Part shown: positions 33,893-42,215 of the stretch, piece by piece
Numbering within the stretch: position 1 is the first letter of the stretch
How the letters are laid out: each line of letters opens with the position of its first letter
Assembly (NCBI RefSeq): GCF_900187565.1
Contig: NZ_FYED01000012.1
Coordinates: 1 to 64,000, forward strand
Origin: Pseudomonas sp. Irchel 3A7
GTDB lineage: Bacteria > Pseudomonadota > Gammaproteobacteria > Pseudomonadales > Pseudomonadaceae
Direction: 5' to 3'
DNA: 64,000 nt
The notes under the pieces: generated by a model
Told to the model about the DNA's origin: nothing
Databases searched by the model: none
The model's input: the letters and a program-made list of their open reading frames with translations, nothing else
Program-made: the position numbers and the translations under genes

Positions 33893-34793
33893 AAAATTCA
33901 GCCCCCACGCAGAGAATCAGCAGCCATAACCATACCCCGCGCTGGACCAATTGCCAGCCGCGGTCAATGGAGTCGGCGTCCGCCGGCAGGCCTTCGCCCA
34001 GTGTCGGACGCTCATGCAGTTCGCCGTGATAAATCGCCGGCCCACCCAACTCGACGCCCAGGGCACCAGCACCCGCCGCCATCACCGGACCGGCATTCGG
34101 ACTGTCCCAGGTCGGGCCCTGGGTACGCCAACATTTCAAGGCCAACCGAGTCTTGCCCAGCAGCGCGTAGGTCAACGCCACCAACCGCGCGGGAATGTAG
34201 TTGAGTACATCGTCGATCTTCGCCGCGGCCCAGCCAAATCGCTCGAAGCGTTCGTTGCGATAGCCCCACATCGCATCCAGGGTGTTGCTCAAACGGTAGA
34301 GCACCACGCCAGGCGCACCGGCCACGGCAAACCAGAACAAAGCGGCGAACACCGCATCGCTGCCGTTCTCCAGCACCGACTCGGTGGCGGCGCGGGCGAC
34401 TGCGGTTTTGTCGAGCTCACTGGTCTGACGGCTGACCAGGTAACCCACCCGCGTGCGCGCCTCGTCCAGATCATCGCTGCGCAGAGCCTTGGCCACCGGT
34501 TCGACATGCTCACCGAGGCTGCGCATGCCCAGGGCGCAATACAGTGCGAGAATCTCGACGACCCAACCCACATATGGCGCCCAGGAAAACGCCGTGGCCA
34601 ACAACGTCAGCGGCAACACGGCGATCACCCACGCGGTCACGCCATGGCTGCGCCAGCCGCGACCACCGCCGTTGAAACGTTGCTCGATGCGCTCGGCAAA
34701 ACGGCCGAACGCCACCAGCGGATGCCAGCGTTTGGGTTCGCCCAGCAGCGCATCCAGCGCCACGGCGGCGACACTCAACAACGCCACACTCAT
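33885..34793 (-). CDS. cobD: Adenosylcobinamide-phosphate synthase
   Basis: This 302-residue membrane protein (CbiB in Salmonella) attaches aminopropanol (phosphate) to adenosylcobyric acid. It starts MSVALLSVAAVALDALLGEPKRWHPLVAFG, the family hallmark, and has several hydrophobic helices and the conserved WGYRNERFERFGWAAAKIDDVLNYIPARL segment. I chose the ATG at 34793, which follows GGGGAG by 8 nt and overlaps the bluB stop (ATGA). Confidence 0.94.
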   Translation of the reverse strand: MSVALLSVAAVALDALLGEPKRWHPLVAFGRFAERIEQRFNGGGRGWRSHGVTAWVIAVLPLTLLATAFSWAPYVGWVVEILALYCALGMRSLGEHVEPVAKALRSDDLDEARTRVGYLVSRQTSELDKTAVARAATESVLENGSDAVFAALFWFAVAGAPGVVLYRLSNTLDAMWGYRNERFERFGWAAAKIDDVLNYIPARLVALTYALLGKTRLALKCWRTQGPTWDSPNAGPVMAAGAGALGVELGGPAIYHGELHERPTLGEGLPADADSIDRGWQLVQRGVWLWLLILCVGAEFYA

Positions 34794-35440
34794 GGACGCA
34801 CTCCCCAATAATTCTCGTATAACAATTCACTGAGCGGACGCGCCTGCGCCCAGCCCTCCAGCACCAGCATCGGTGCCGGATAAAATTCCTTGACCGGTCC
34901 CAGGCACAAAATGGCCAACGGCTTGGCGCCTGACGGCAGACCCAACAGGTCTGCCAGCGCTTGTGGTTCGAACAGCGAGACCCAACCCATGCCCAACCCT
35001 TCGGCGCGGGACGCCAGCCACAGGTTCTGGATCGCGCAGGACAACGAGGCCAGGTCCATTTCCGGCAAGGTGCGCCGACCGAAGATATGCCGTTCGCGAT
35101 CATCCATCAGCGCCGCGACCAGCACTTCGGCGCAATCGTTGATGCCTTCAACCTTGAGTTGCATGAATTCGTCGGTGCGCTCACCCAGGGCTTCGGCGGT
35201 GCGGATGCGTTCTTCTTCCACCAGCGCCTGGATCTTGCCGCGCAAGGCGCGGTCGCTGATGCGAATGAAACGCCAAGGCTGCATCAGGCCGACACTCGGC
35301 GCCTGGTGCGCGGCTTCGAGCAGGCGCCGCAAGAGCTCGGGCTCGACGGTGCCACCACTGAAGTGGCGCATGTCGCGGCGTTCGGCGATGGCGCGATAAA
35401 CCGCTTCGCGTTCGGCCGGACTGAATGCGTTGTCAGTCAT
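34790..35440 (-). CDS. bluB: 5,6-dimethylbenzimidazole synthase
   Basis: This 216-residue flavoenzyme of the nitroreductase fold destroys FMNH2 with O2 to make dimethylbenzimidazole, the lower ligand. The BluB features are RRDMRHFSGGTV, HQAPSVGLMQPWRFI, the long insert and GLGMGWVSLFEPQAL. Its presence in the cobalamin operon supports BluB over an ordinary nitroreductase and points to an aerobic pathway. The ATG at 35440 lies in an ATGA overlap with the stop of the REP-extended cobB. Confidence 0.93.
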   Translation of the reverse strand: MTDNAFSPAEREAVYRAIAERRDMRHFSGGTVEPELLRRLLEAAHQAPSVGLMQPWRFIRISDRALRGKIQALVEEERIRTAEALGERTDEFMQLKVEGINDCAEVLVAALMDDRERHIFGRRTLPEMDLASLSCAIQNLWLASRAEGLGMGWVSLFEPQALADLLGLPSGAKPLAILCLGPVKEFYPAPMLVLEGWAQARPLSELLYENYWGVRP

Positions 35441-36819
35441 GGCCTCTTCGCGAGCAGGCTCGCTCCCACAGGATTCAGGTGATCATTGGTGGGCGCGAGC
35501 CTGCTCGCGAAGGCATCCCCTCGGTCAGGCGCAAACAGCGCGGCGACCGCGGTTGGATTGGACGGAAAATAAAAATGCACATACGAGGCCGTCATCCGCC
35601 CCTGACGATAAACTGCCTCCGCCCCACGCCCGCCGTTAGGGCTCAAGCCCCGGGCAATCGGCGTCAGTTCGGTGGTGGTCAGCGAATGATGATAGGTGTG
35701 GCCGCGCAGCGAACCTTCCGGCAGTTCAACCGCTTGCAAGGCCAGCGCGGCGAGGCGCTTTTGCATCACCGCATCGCCGCTCAGCAAGCCGACCAGTTCT
35801 GCGCGAGTGCCTTCGACATCGGTCAGCGAATCGAGCAGATAAAGCATGCCGCCACATTCGGCCAGCAACGGTTTGCCCGCTGCGTGGTGCGCACGGATAG
35901 CGCTCAGCATCGACGTGTTTTGTGCCAGGGCCACATGGTGCAATTCCGGATAGCCACCCGGTAGATACAGGCTGTCTGCCTCCGGCAAATCCGCATCACG
36001 GATCGGCGAGAAAAACCGCAGCTCGGCGCCCATCGCCCGCAGCAAATCAAGGCTGGCGCCGTAGGTGAAGGCGAACGCTTCGTCTCGGGCCACGGCAATG
36101 CGCACGCCGGCCAGCAGTGGCTCGGCGGCAATCACATCCGGCGCGGCGAATTCAACCGCCGGCGGCAGCGCAACCTCGCAACTGCCGGCCAAGGCATCGG
36201 CTGCCGCATCGAGACGCACATCGAGGTCGTTCAACTCGCTGGCCTGGACAAGGCCGAGGTGTCGACTCGGCAATTCGATCCCGGTTTCCCGGGACAACGC
36301 ACCATACCAACGCAGGCCTTCGGTCAGGCTGCCTTCGAGCAGTTGTGCATGACGCAAGGTGCCGACACGATTGGCCAGGACCCCGGCGAACGGCAAGTCC
36401 GGCTGATAGCGCGCCAGCCCCAATGCCAGTGCGCCAAAGGTCTGGGCCATGGCGGTGCCGTCGATCACGCCCAGCACCGGCACACCGAAGTGCCGTGCCA
36501 GATCAGCGCTGGACGGTGTGCCGTCGAACAGCCCCATCACGCCTTCGATCAGGATCAGGTCGGCGTCGCCTGCGGCTTCCCACAACAAGCGGCGACTTTC
36601 CTGCTCGCCGACCATCCACATGTCCAGTTGATACACCGGCGCACCGCTGGCGCGCTCGAGAATCATCGGGTCGAGAAAGTCGGGGCCACATTTGAACACG
36701 CGAACCTTGCGCCCCTGATTGCGATGCAATCGGGCCAGCGCGGCGGTGACAGTGGTCTTGCCCTGACCGGAGGCCGGCGCGGCAATCAGTACCGCGGGGC
36801 AACGACGGGGTTGACTCAC
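35437..36819 (-). CDS. cobB: Hydrogenobyrinic acid a,c-diamide synthase with REP-encoded tail
   Basis: This 460-residue glutamine-dependent amidotransferase amidates the a and c side chains. It has the ATPase start VLIAAPASGQGKTTVTAALAR, IEGVMGLFDG and a glutaminase domain with the Cys in LLAECGGMLYLLDSL (about residue 321). The family normally ends soon after the YVHFYFPSNP motif (about 415-424). Here about 29 further residues follow (DRGDAFASRLAP...VGASLLAKRP) that are the translation of a REPIN. GTG start in a GTGA overlap with the cobO stop. Confidence 0.94.
   Translation of the reverse strand: MSQPRRCPAVLIAAPASGQGKTTVTAALARLHRNQGRKVRVFKCGPDFLDPMILERASGAPVYQLDMWMVGEQESRRLLWEAAGDADLILIEGVMGLFDGTPSSADLARHFGVPVLGVIDGTAMAQTFGALALGLARYQPDLPFAGVLANRVGTLRHAQLLEGSLTEGLRWYGALSRETGIELPSRHLGLVQASELNDLDVRLDAAADALAGSCEVALPPAVEFAAPDVIAAEPLLAGVRIAVARDEAFAFTYGASLDLLRAMGAELRFFSPIRDADLPEADSLYLPGGYPELHHVALAQNTSMLSAIRAHHAAGKPLLAECGGMLYLLDSLTDVEGTRAELVGLLSGDAVMQKRLAALALQAVELPEGSLRGHTYHHSLTTTELTPIARGLSPNGGRGAEAVYRQGRMTASYVHFYFPSNPTAVAALFAPDRGDAFASRLAPTNDHLNPVGASLLAKRP
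35446..35513. repeat. REPIN inside the 3' end of cobB
   Basis: TCGCGAGCAGGCTCGCTCCC faces GGGCGCGAGCCTGCTCGCGA across about 25 bp. It is read through in the cobB frame, ending 6 bp before the bluB start. Confidence 0.9.
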
Positions 36820-37427
36820 AGCTCAACGCCTTTTTGCGCTTTGATCCCGGCCTGGAACGCGTGCTTGATCATGCCCATCTCTGTGACGGTGTCGGCCAGT
36901 TCGATCATCTCCGGCTTGGCACCGCGACCGGTGACCACCACGTGCTGCATCGGCGGACGTGCCTGTAAATCACTGAGCACCTGATCGAGATCGAGGTAGC
37001 CGTGCTTGAGCGCGATGTTCAATTCATCCAGCACCACCAGGCCGATGGATGGATCGCGCAGCAATTGCTGCGACACCGCCCAGGCCGCTTCTGCGGCGGC
37101 GATATCACGCTGACGGTCCTGGGTTTCCCAGGTAAAGCCCTCGCCCATCACATGAAAGCGCACCTGCTCGGGGAAGCGCCGGAAGAACAACTCCTCGCCC
37201 GTGCTGTTGCGCCCCTTGATGAACTGCACCACGCCGCACTGCATGCCGTGGCCCAGCGACCGGGCGAGCATGCCGAACGCCGAGCTGCTCTTGCCTTTGC
37301 CGTTGCCGGTCAGCACCAGCAACAGGCCGCATTCGTTCGGGGAATTGGCGATGCGTTCGTCGATCACGGCTTTTTTGCGCAGCATGCGCGCCAGATGACG
37401 TTCGTCACGATCAGGGGTATCAGTCAT
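36816..37427 (-). CDS. cobO: Cob(I)yrinic acid a,c-diamide adenosyltransferase
   Basis: This 203-residue enzyme (CobO/BtuR family) transfers adenosyl from ATP to the reduced corrinoid. The P-loop LTGNGKGKSSSAFGMLARSLGHG and the KHGYLDLDQVLSDL and GRGAKPEMIELADTVTEM blocks are clear. I chose the ATG at 37427 with GGAGAG about 8 nt upstream; a longer in-frame version starting at 37496 has no ribosome site and would enter the leader. It is the first gene of the cobalamin operon, about 100 bp after the riboswitch. Confidence 0.95.
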   Translation of the reverse strand: MTDTPDRDERHLARMLRKKAVIDERIANSPNECGLLLVLTGNGKGKSSSAFGMLARSLGHGMQCGVVQFIKGRNSTGEELFFRRFPEQVRFHVMGEGFTWETQDRQRDIAAAEAAWAVSQQLLRDPSIGLVVLDELNIALKHGYLDLDQVLSDLQARPPMQHVVVTGRGAKPEMIELADTVTEMGMIKHAFQAGIKAQKGVEL

Positions 37428-37891
37428 GGGGGAGCTCTCCGTTGAGGCTGGATAACGGCGGGCAGGCACAAGAATAGACGGCAAGAAGCCTGGCATCGCC
37501 CACCGTGATGCCGCTTGGATGGATCAGGCCGGTCTCCGGGCTCATGAGCGGCGTTGGCCTGACTGCGCGCCTTCCCATGTCTTTTGACACAGTGGCTCAA
37601 GACGCAGCTTTCACTCATTTACCGTTGCGGGGGCAGCGCCGGAATTGCAGACCTTCGTGCTTTGAAGTGACCACTCACCGGCTTCCCTGTTTCACTCTGT
37701 CGACCCAAGCCACAGAGCACCTGAAACAAGCCGCGAAGGTTAGAGGGTTGGGGGTGGAGCGTCAATTGAAGACGGGCCGTATCAGTGAATAACAGCCGCC
37801 CATCCACAAATTGACGCCAATCTTGTGCCACACTCTCAGCAGTGATATCAAAGAGCCACAACCCCACAACACAATAAAAAGGGTGAGCCCC
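37428..37891. other. Gap between cobO and the divergent unknown gene
   Basis: Besides the riboswitch (37525-37722), the gap holds the cobO ribosome site and leader end (37428-37524) and the promoter region of both divergent genes (about 37723-37880). No further gene is supported. Confidence 0.6.
37525..37722 (-). promoter_or_regulatory. Cobalamin (AdoCbl) riboswitch of the cob operon
   Basis: On the minus strand the leader shows the standard order of conserved elements: GGGAAGCCGGTG near the 5' end, GCTGCCCCCGCAACGGTAA, the B12 box GCCACTG and GGGAAGGC, closed by GGAGACCGGCCTG. Cobalamin binding in this class lowers expression of biosynthesis or uptake genes. Its position about 100 nt before cobO makes it the control element for the whole ten-gene operon. 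The exact boundaries are approximate. Confidence 0.93.
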
Positions 37892-38476
37892 ATGCAAGGC
37901 ATGATCATCAGCAATCCGAAGCTGGAATTCCTGCGACCGGTGCTGGAGCGCTGGTTCGAGTGTATTGACCGCTACAACGCTGTGCGTGGAGATAATGAAA
38001 CACCGTACTGGCTCGACGAAAAGGCCAATCTCGGCCTGCTCTCAGCTGCGGCATGGATGGCGGAGACGGTCACGCTGCAACAATCGCCCACCCGCAAACA
38101 GATCGAAGAAGGCGAACGCAATGGCCGCGCCGACCTGTTTATCGCCACCCCCGAGGCCCGCGCCTGGCTGCAGGCCACGCAACGCTGGCCACGGGTCAAC
38201 AACCTGAACCTGACCCAGGCCCTGCACGACATCACCAGCAACGCCAGGCAAATCAGCTACGCGAGCGACCTGAAGCTCGGTTGCCTGTTCGTCGCCCCAC
38301 AAAAAGCCCAGCACGGCGCCACTCCGGAAGAACTGCAAGACATGGTCGACGACCTGCAAAAGGAGCACACCTGCGCCGTGGCCTGGTATTTCCCCTACGC
38401 CTATCGCAAGTTGCACAACGAAGCGGGCCACTATCACCCCGGCATCGCCGTGCTGCTGAAAGAGGCTCGCGGCTGA
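37892..38476 (+). CDS. Uncharacterised 194-residue protein
   Basis: I do not recognise a family. The protein begins MQGMIISNPKLEFLRPVLERWFECIDRYNAVRGDNETPYWLDEKANLGLLSAAAWMAE and ends with an HYHPGIAVLLKEARG segment. It is soluble, acidic, without a signal peptide, and its codon use matches the neighbours. The ATG at 37892 follows AAGGGTGAGCCCC. It is divergent from the cobalamin operon and lies 67 bp before a PQQ-dehydrogenase-like gene on the same strand. Confidence 0.65.
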   Translation: MQGMIISNPKLEFLRPVLERWFECIDRYNAVRGDNETPYWLDEKANLGLLSAAAWMAETVTLQQSPTRKQIEEGERNGRADLFIATPEARAWLQATQRWPRVNNLNLTQALHDITSNARQISYASDLKLGCLFVAPQKAQHGATPEELQDMVDDLQKEHTCAVAWYFPYAYRKLHNEAGHYHPGIAVLLKEARG

Positions 38477-38543
38477 GGGTTGAACCATCCAGCGTCCAGA
38501 CTTCTCTATGATTAGATCAAGGCATTCATAGGGAAGATCAGCA

Positions 38544-39857
38544 ATGCGCACACCTCAACTCGCTTTTGTCATCGCCCTCGCCGGAGGGCTCGCCGCCTGC
38601 GGTGAAACCTCCAGGCTGCAAGTCTCCGACGGCACCGGCCCGTCGCCCAAGCTGCCAGAACCGAACAAAACACTGATCCCGACTGTGAACATCGCGCCGG
38701 CCATCGGCTGGCCGGACGGCGCGAAACCCGTCGCTGCCGCCGGCACGCAAGTGGCCGCGTTCGCCGAAGGCCTTGATCACCCGCGCTGGCTTTACGTGCT
38801 GCCCAATGGCGACGTGCTGGTCGCCGAAACCAACGCCCCGCCAAAACCCGATGGCGGTCAAGGCATTCGTGGCTGGGTCATGAAAAAAGTCATGGGCCGT
38901 GCCGGGGCTGGCGTGCCGAGCCCGAACCGCATCACCTTGCTGCGAGATTCGGATCACGATGGCATTGCCGAGACCCGCACGGTCTTCCTGGAAAATCTCA
39001 ACTCGCCTTTCGGCATGACCCTGGTCGGCAATGATCTATACATTGCCGATACCGATCGCCTGCTGCGCTTTCACTATGAAAACGGCGAGACGGTGATCAA
39101 GTCGCAGCCGATCAAAGTGGTGGATTTGCCGGGCGGCGCCCTGAATCACCACTGGACCAAAAACGTCATCGCCAGCAAGGACGGCAGCAAGCTGTACGTC
39201 ACGGTGGGTTCGAATAGCAACGTCGGCGAAAACGGCATGGATCAGGAGGAAGGACGTGCAGCGATCTGGGAAGTGGATCGCGCCACCGGCAACCACCGGA
39301 TCTTTGCTTCGGGGATTCGCAATCCGAACGGACTGGCCTGGGAACCCACCAGCGGTGCTTTGTGGACTGCGGTCAATGAGCGGGATGAAATCGGCAGCGA
39401 CCTGGTGCCCGATTACATCACCTCCGTGAAGGACGGCGGGTTCTATGGTTGGCCTTACAGCTATTACGGCCAGCACGTCGACGTTCGCGTCGAGCCGCAA
39501 AAACCCGAGTGGGTGGCCAAGGCGATTGCACCGGACTACGCGGTGGGTCCGCATACCGCGTCACTGGGCCTGACGTTTGCCGAGGGCAACAAGTTGCCGG
39601 CGCAATTCAGGGAAGGCGCCTTTATCGGCCAGCACGGTTCATGGAACCGCAAGCCGCACAGTGGCTACAAAGTGATTTTCGTGCCCTTCAGCGCCGGCAA
39701 ACCGAACGGGCAGCCGGTGGATGTGCTCACGGGGTTTCTCAATGACGACGAAAAAGCCATGGGCCGGCCGGTGGGGGTAGTGATCGATCAGCAAGGTGGC
39801 TTGCTGGTGGCGGATGATGTGGGGAACAAGGTTTGGCGGGTGTCCGCGACCAAATAA
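38544..39857 (+). CDS. PQQ-dependent sugar (sorbosone) dehydrogenase-like lipoprotein
   Basis: This 437-residue beta-propeller protein of the glucose/sorbosone dehydrogenase family starts with a lipoprotein signal (lipobox LAAC, Cys20). It carries typical propeller blocks: GLDHPRWLYVLPNGDVLVAETNAP, LYVTVGSNSNVGENGMDQEEGR, IFASGIRNPNGLAWEP and FIGQHGSWNRKPHSGYKV. Members oxidise sugars or aldehydes in the periplasm with PQQ, but many have unknown substrates. The ATG at 38544 has AGGGAAG 8 nt upstream. Single gene followed by a REPIN. Confidence 0.88.
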   Translation: MRTPQLAFVIALAGGLAACGETSRLQVSDGTGPSPKLPEPNKTLIPTVNIAPAIGWPDGAKPVAAAGTQVAAFAEGLDHPRWLYVLPNGDVLVAETNAPPKPDGGQGIRGWVMKKVMGRAGAGVPSPNRITLLRDSDHDGIAETRTVFLENLNSPFGMTLVGNDLYIADTDRLLRFHYENGETVIKSQPIKVVDLPGGALNHHWTKNVIASKDGSKLYVTVGSNSNVGENGMDQEEGRAAIWEVDRATGNHRIFASGIRNPNGLAWEPTSGALWTAVNERDEIGSDLVPDYITSVKDGGFYGWPYSYYGQHVDVRVEPQKPEWVAKAIAPDYAVGPHTASLGLTFAEGNKLPAQFREGAFIGQHGSWNRKPHSGYKVIFVPFSAGKPNGQPVDVLTGFLNDDEKAMGRPVGVVIDQQGGLLVADDVGNKVWRVSATK

Positions 39858-39869
39858 CACCACATAACA

Positions 39870-39961
39870 CTGTGGGAGCGAGCCTGCTCGCGAATAGGCC
39901 AGCACATTCAACATCAATGTTACCTGTCGTGCCGCATTCGCGAGCAGGCTCGCTCCCACAG
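39870..39961. repeat. REPIN after the sugar-dehydrogenase-like gene
   Basis: CTGTGGGAGCGAGCCTGCTC (39870) and its inverted partner ending CAGGCTCGCTCCCACAG (39961), between convergent genes. Confidence 0.9.
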
Positions 39962-39972
39962 AGACTCAGTGT

Positions 39973-40626
39973 TTAGCGTTTACGGCAGAGCGTAAGCCCA
40001 TCCCCCAACGGCAACAACGATAAATCCACCCGCGAATCATCCTTCAAGGCACGATTGAGCGCCTGGATGGCGCGGGTGTCTTCACTTTCCGGATCAGCCT
40101 CAAGCACCCGGCCACTCCACAGCGTGTTATCGAACACGGCCAGACCGCCGGTGCGCAACAGACGCAACGCATGCTCCAGATAGACGGGATAGTTGGCCTT
40201 GTCAGCATCGATGAAAACAAGATCGAACTGCCCGGGCTGGTCCAGCGTACTCAGGGTTTGCAGCGCAGGCGCCAGACGCAGATCGATTCGCCCGGACAAA
40301 CCGGCTTCCTGCCAGTAACGGTGCGCCGTAGCGTTGTAATCGCCGGGAATGTCACAGCAGATCAGCGAGCCGTCTTGCGGCAATGCCGCTGCCATGCACA
40401 GGGCGCTGTAACCGGTGAAAGTGCCGACTTCCAAAACACGCCTGGCGCCGATGAGTTTCACCAGCAACGCGAGAAACTGCCCCTGCTCGGGCGCCACTTG
40501 CCAACGCGCCATGGGCAGCGCCTGGGTCTCGTCGCGCAAACGCTTGAGCAGCTGCGTTTCACGCAGGGACACGTCCAGCAGGTACTGATAGAGCGAATCG
40601 TCGAGATTGAGCGTGCGAGCGGTCAT
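39973..40626 (-). CDS. Class I SAM-dependent O-methyltransferase (catechol O-methyltransferase-like)
   Basis: This 217-residue methyltransferase resembles caffeoyl-CoA/catechol O-methyltransferases. It has the SAM motif I VLEVGTFTGYSALCMAAAL, the acidic strand QFDLVFIDADKANYPVYLE (a metal ligand in this family) and DNTLWSGRVLEADPES. I chose the ATG at 40626, which follows GGAGG by 8 nt. It lies 18 bp past the stop direction of an NlpC/P60 gene on the same strand. Natural substrate unknown. Confidence 0.9.
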   Translation of the reverse strand: MTARTLNLDDSLYQYLLDVSLRETQLLKRLRDETQALPMARWQVAPEQGQFLALLVKLIGARRVLEVGTFTGYSALCMAAALPQDGSLICCDIPGDYNATAHRYWQEAGLSGRIDLRLAPALQTLSTLDQPGQFDLVFIDADKANYPVYLEHALRLLRTGGLAVFDNTLWSGRVLEADPESEDTRAIQALNRALKDDSRVDLSLLPLGDGLTLCRKR

Positions 40627-40644
40627 GACCACAACCTCCGGCGG

Positions 40645-41181
40645 TTACGGATTGCGCGCCAGGTGCTCCGGTTGCAGGACGCGCTTGGCGCTCAGGTAGG
40701 CTTTCTGCCAATACACCTTGGACAAGCTGTCGAGCTTGACCGTGCCACCCGTGGCAGGCGCGTGGACGAACCGGCCTTCGCCGACGTAGATGCCGGCATG
40801 GTTGACCTGGGAACTGCCATTGGTGGCGAAGAAAACCAGATCACCTGTTTGCAGCCCTTCCTTGCCCACGTTGGCCGCTTGCATGGTGATCATTTCACGG
40901 GTGGTGCGCGGCAAGGAAATCCCGGTGACATCACGGTACACGTAACCGATCAACCCGCTGCAATCGAAACCGGAATCCGGCGTATTGCCGCCCCAGCGAT
41001 AAGGCGTGCCCACCAGGCCCAACGCGCGGAACAGCACGTCTTCAGCTTCAGGCGAAAAGGCTTGGGAGGGACCGAAAACGATGGGCGCGCGAACCACCGG
41101 CGCTGGCGGCGGTGTGCGACTGGCGCAGGCGCTGAGCAGCGCTGCGAAAAGCATGATTGCGAGGCGGGCCGACGTCGACAT
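40645..41181 (-). CDS. NlpC/P60 peptidoglycan endopeptidase, lipoprotein (distal copy)
   Basis: This 178-residue cell-wall hydrolase has a lipobox LSAC and a C-terminal NlpC/P60 domain with the Cys-His-His catalytic set: FDCSGLIGYVY, VNHAGIYVGEG and FVHAPATGG. It should cleave stem-peptide bonds of peptidoglycan from the outer-membrane side. I chose the ATG at 41181 (AGGA upstream); a longer frame would run through the terminator at 41231-41265. It is a paralogue of the gene at 41347-41991 on the same strand. Confidence 0.9.
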   Translation of the reverse strand: MSTSARLAIMLFAALLSACASRTPPPAPVVRAPIVFGPSQAFSPEAEDVLFRALGLVGTPYRWGGNTPDSGFDCSGLIGYVYRDVTGISLPRTTREMITMQAANVGKEGLQTGDLVFFATNGSSQVNHAGIYVGEGRFVHAPATGGTVKLDSLSKVYWQKAYLSAKRVLQPEHLARNP

Positions 41182-41230
41182 AGGCAGAGCATCCTGATCT
41201 GGCTGCGGCTTTTTTTCTGCAGAGACGCAG

Positions 41231-41265
41231 AAAAGAAAACCGCCTGCGCAGTACGCAGGCGGTTT
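41231..41265 (-). terminator. Terminator between the two NlpC/P60 genes
   Basis: AAACCGCCTGCG (41237-41248) pairs with CGCAGGCGGTTT (41254-41265); the minus strand continues TTTTCTTTT. It ends the upstream paralogue and means the distal gene needs its own promoter or read-through. Confidence 0.88.
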
Positions 41266-41346
41266 GCCATCATTCATAGATCAGATTCTAGCGCTTATGC
41301 GGCAAACTTCAAGTAAGACTTTAAGTTCGCCTTACAAACTGTCCGC

Positions 41347-41991
41347 TTACTTGCGAGCCGTGACGATCGGGCTTGCCGCAGGAGCCATCGCGAGGGCGCG
41401 CTTGGCTTCGATGAAGGTTTTGCTCCAGTAGCTGTCGCCCAGGCTATCGATCCGCACACCACCGCTTTTGCGGCTGCTGGAATGAATAAACTGATTGTCG
41501 CCCAGGTAGATCCCGGCGTGACTGACGCGACCGCGACGGCCATTGGTGGCGAAGAACAGCAGGTCGCCTGGTTCAAGTTTGTTGCGAGACACCAGCGGCG
41601 CATCCACGTTGATCATTTCGCGGGTGGAGCGTGGCAGGTTCATGCCCGCCTCTTCGCGGAACAGATAACCGATGAAACCGCTGCAATCAAAACCGGCTTC
41701 AGAGGTACCGCCAAAACGGTAACGGGTACCGATCAGGGACATGCCGCGTTCGAGGATACTGTCGGCCAGAACTGGAAGTTGATAAGACTTGCCGTCGGCG
41801 AAGGCGGCCAGTTCTTTTTCAGTCGCTACTTCGTCCTGGAAAAGAGAATCCTGATAACGAACGGAAGAGGCAGTAACAGTGTCTTGAACCTGCTGTTGTT
41901 GCGCTTGCTGCGACACCGGAGTGTGGGCAGCGCAACCGAACAACAGGGTAACGAGTGCGAGGGGCACGAGGGGTGCAAAGCGCTTTAGCAT
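41347..41991 (-). CDS. NlpC/P60 peptidoglycan endopeptidase, lipoprotein (proximal copy)
   Basis: This 214-residue paralogue of the next gene has a lipobox LFGC, a Gln-rich linker (SQQAQQQQVQDT) and an NlpC/P60 domain with FDCSGFIGYLF, VSHAGIYLGDN and FIHSSSRKSGG. The catalytic residues are complete. The ATG at 41991 starts a clean lipoprotein signal; its ribosome site is weak, and longer in-frame extensions lack lipoprotein character. A strong terminator lies about 80 bp after its stop. Confidence 0.9.
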   Translation of the reverse strand: MLKRFAPLVPLALVTLLFGCAAHTPVSQQAQQQQVQDTVTASSVRYQDSLFQDEVATEKELAAFADGKSYQLPVLADSILERGMSLIGTRYRFGGTSEAGFDCSGFIGYLFREEAGMNLPRSTREMINVDAPLVSRNKLEPGDLLFFATNGRRGRVSHAGIYLGDNQFIHSSSRKSGGVRIDSLGDSYWSKTFIEAKRALAMAPAASPIVTARK

Positions 41992-42215
41992 GGGCACGAC
42001 CGTGGCTGATAGTTTTAAAGAAGCCGAGACTATGCCCGCTATCAAACCCATTTGCAAATTCAATCGAACTTTTTGTGACTTCTCGGTTTCTCGTTTACAT
42101 CTAAGCGCTTAAGCCCTATTTGATCGTTTGCGCAGACTACTAGTTGTAGGAAAGCGTGTTTTCTGGCGCCTGAAACTTGCCAAAACTGCTGTAGGCATTG
42201 GCTTTACCGGGCTTG

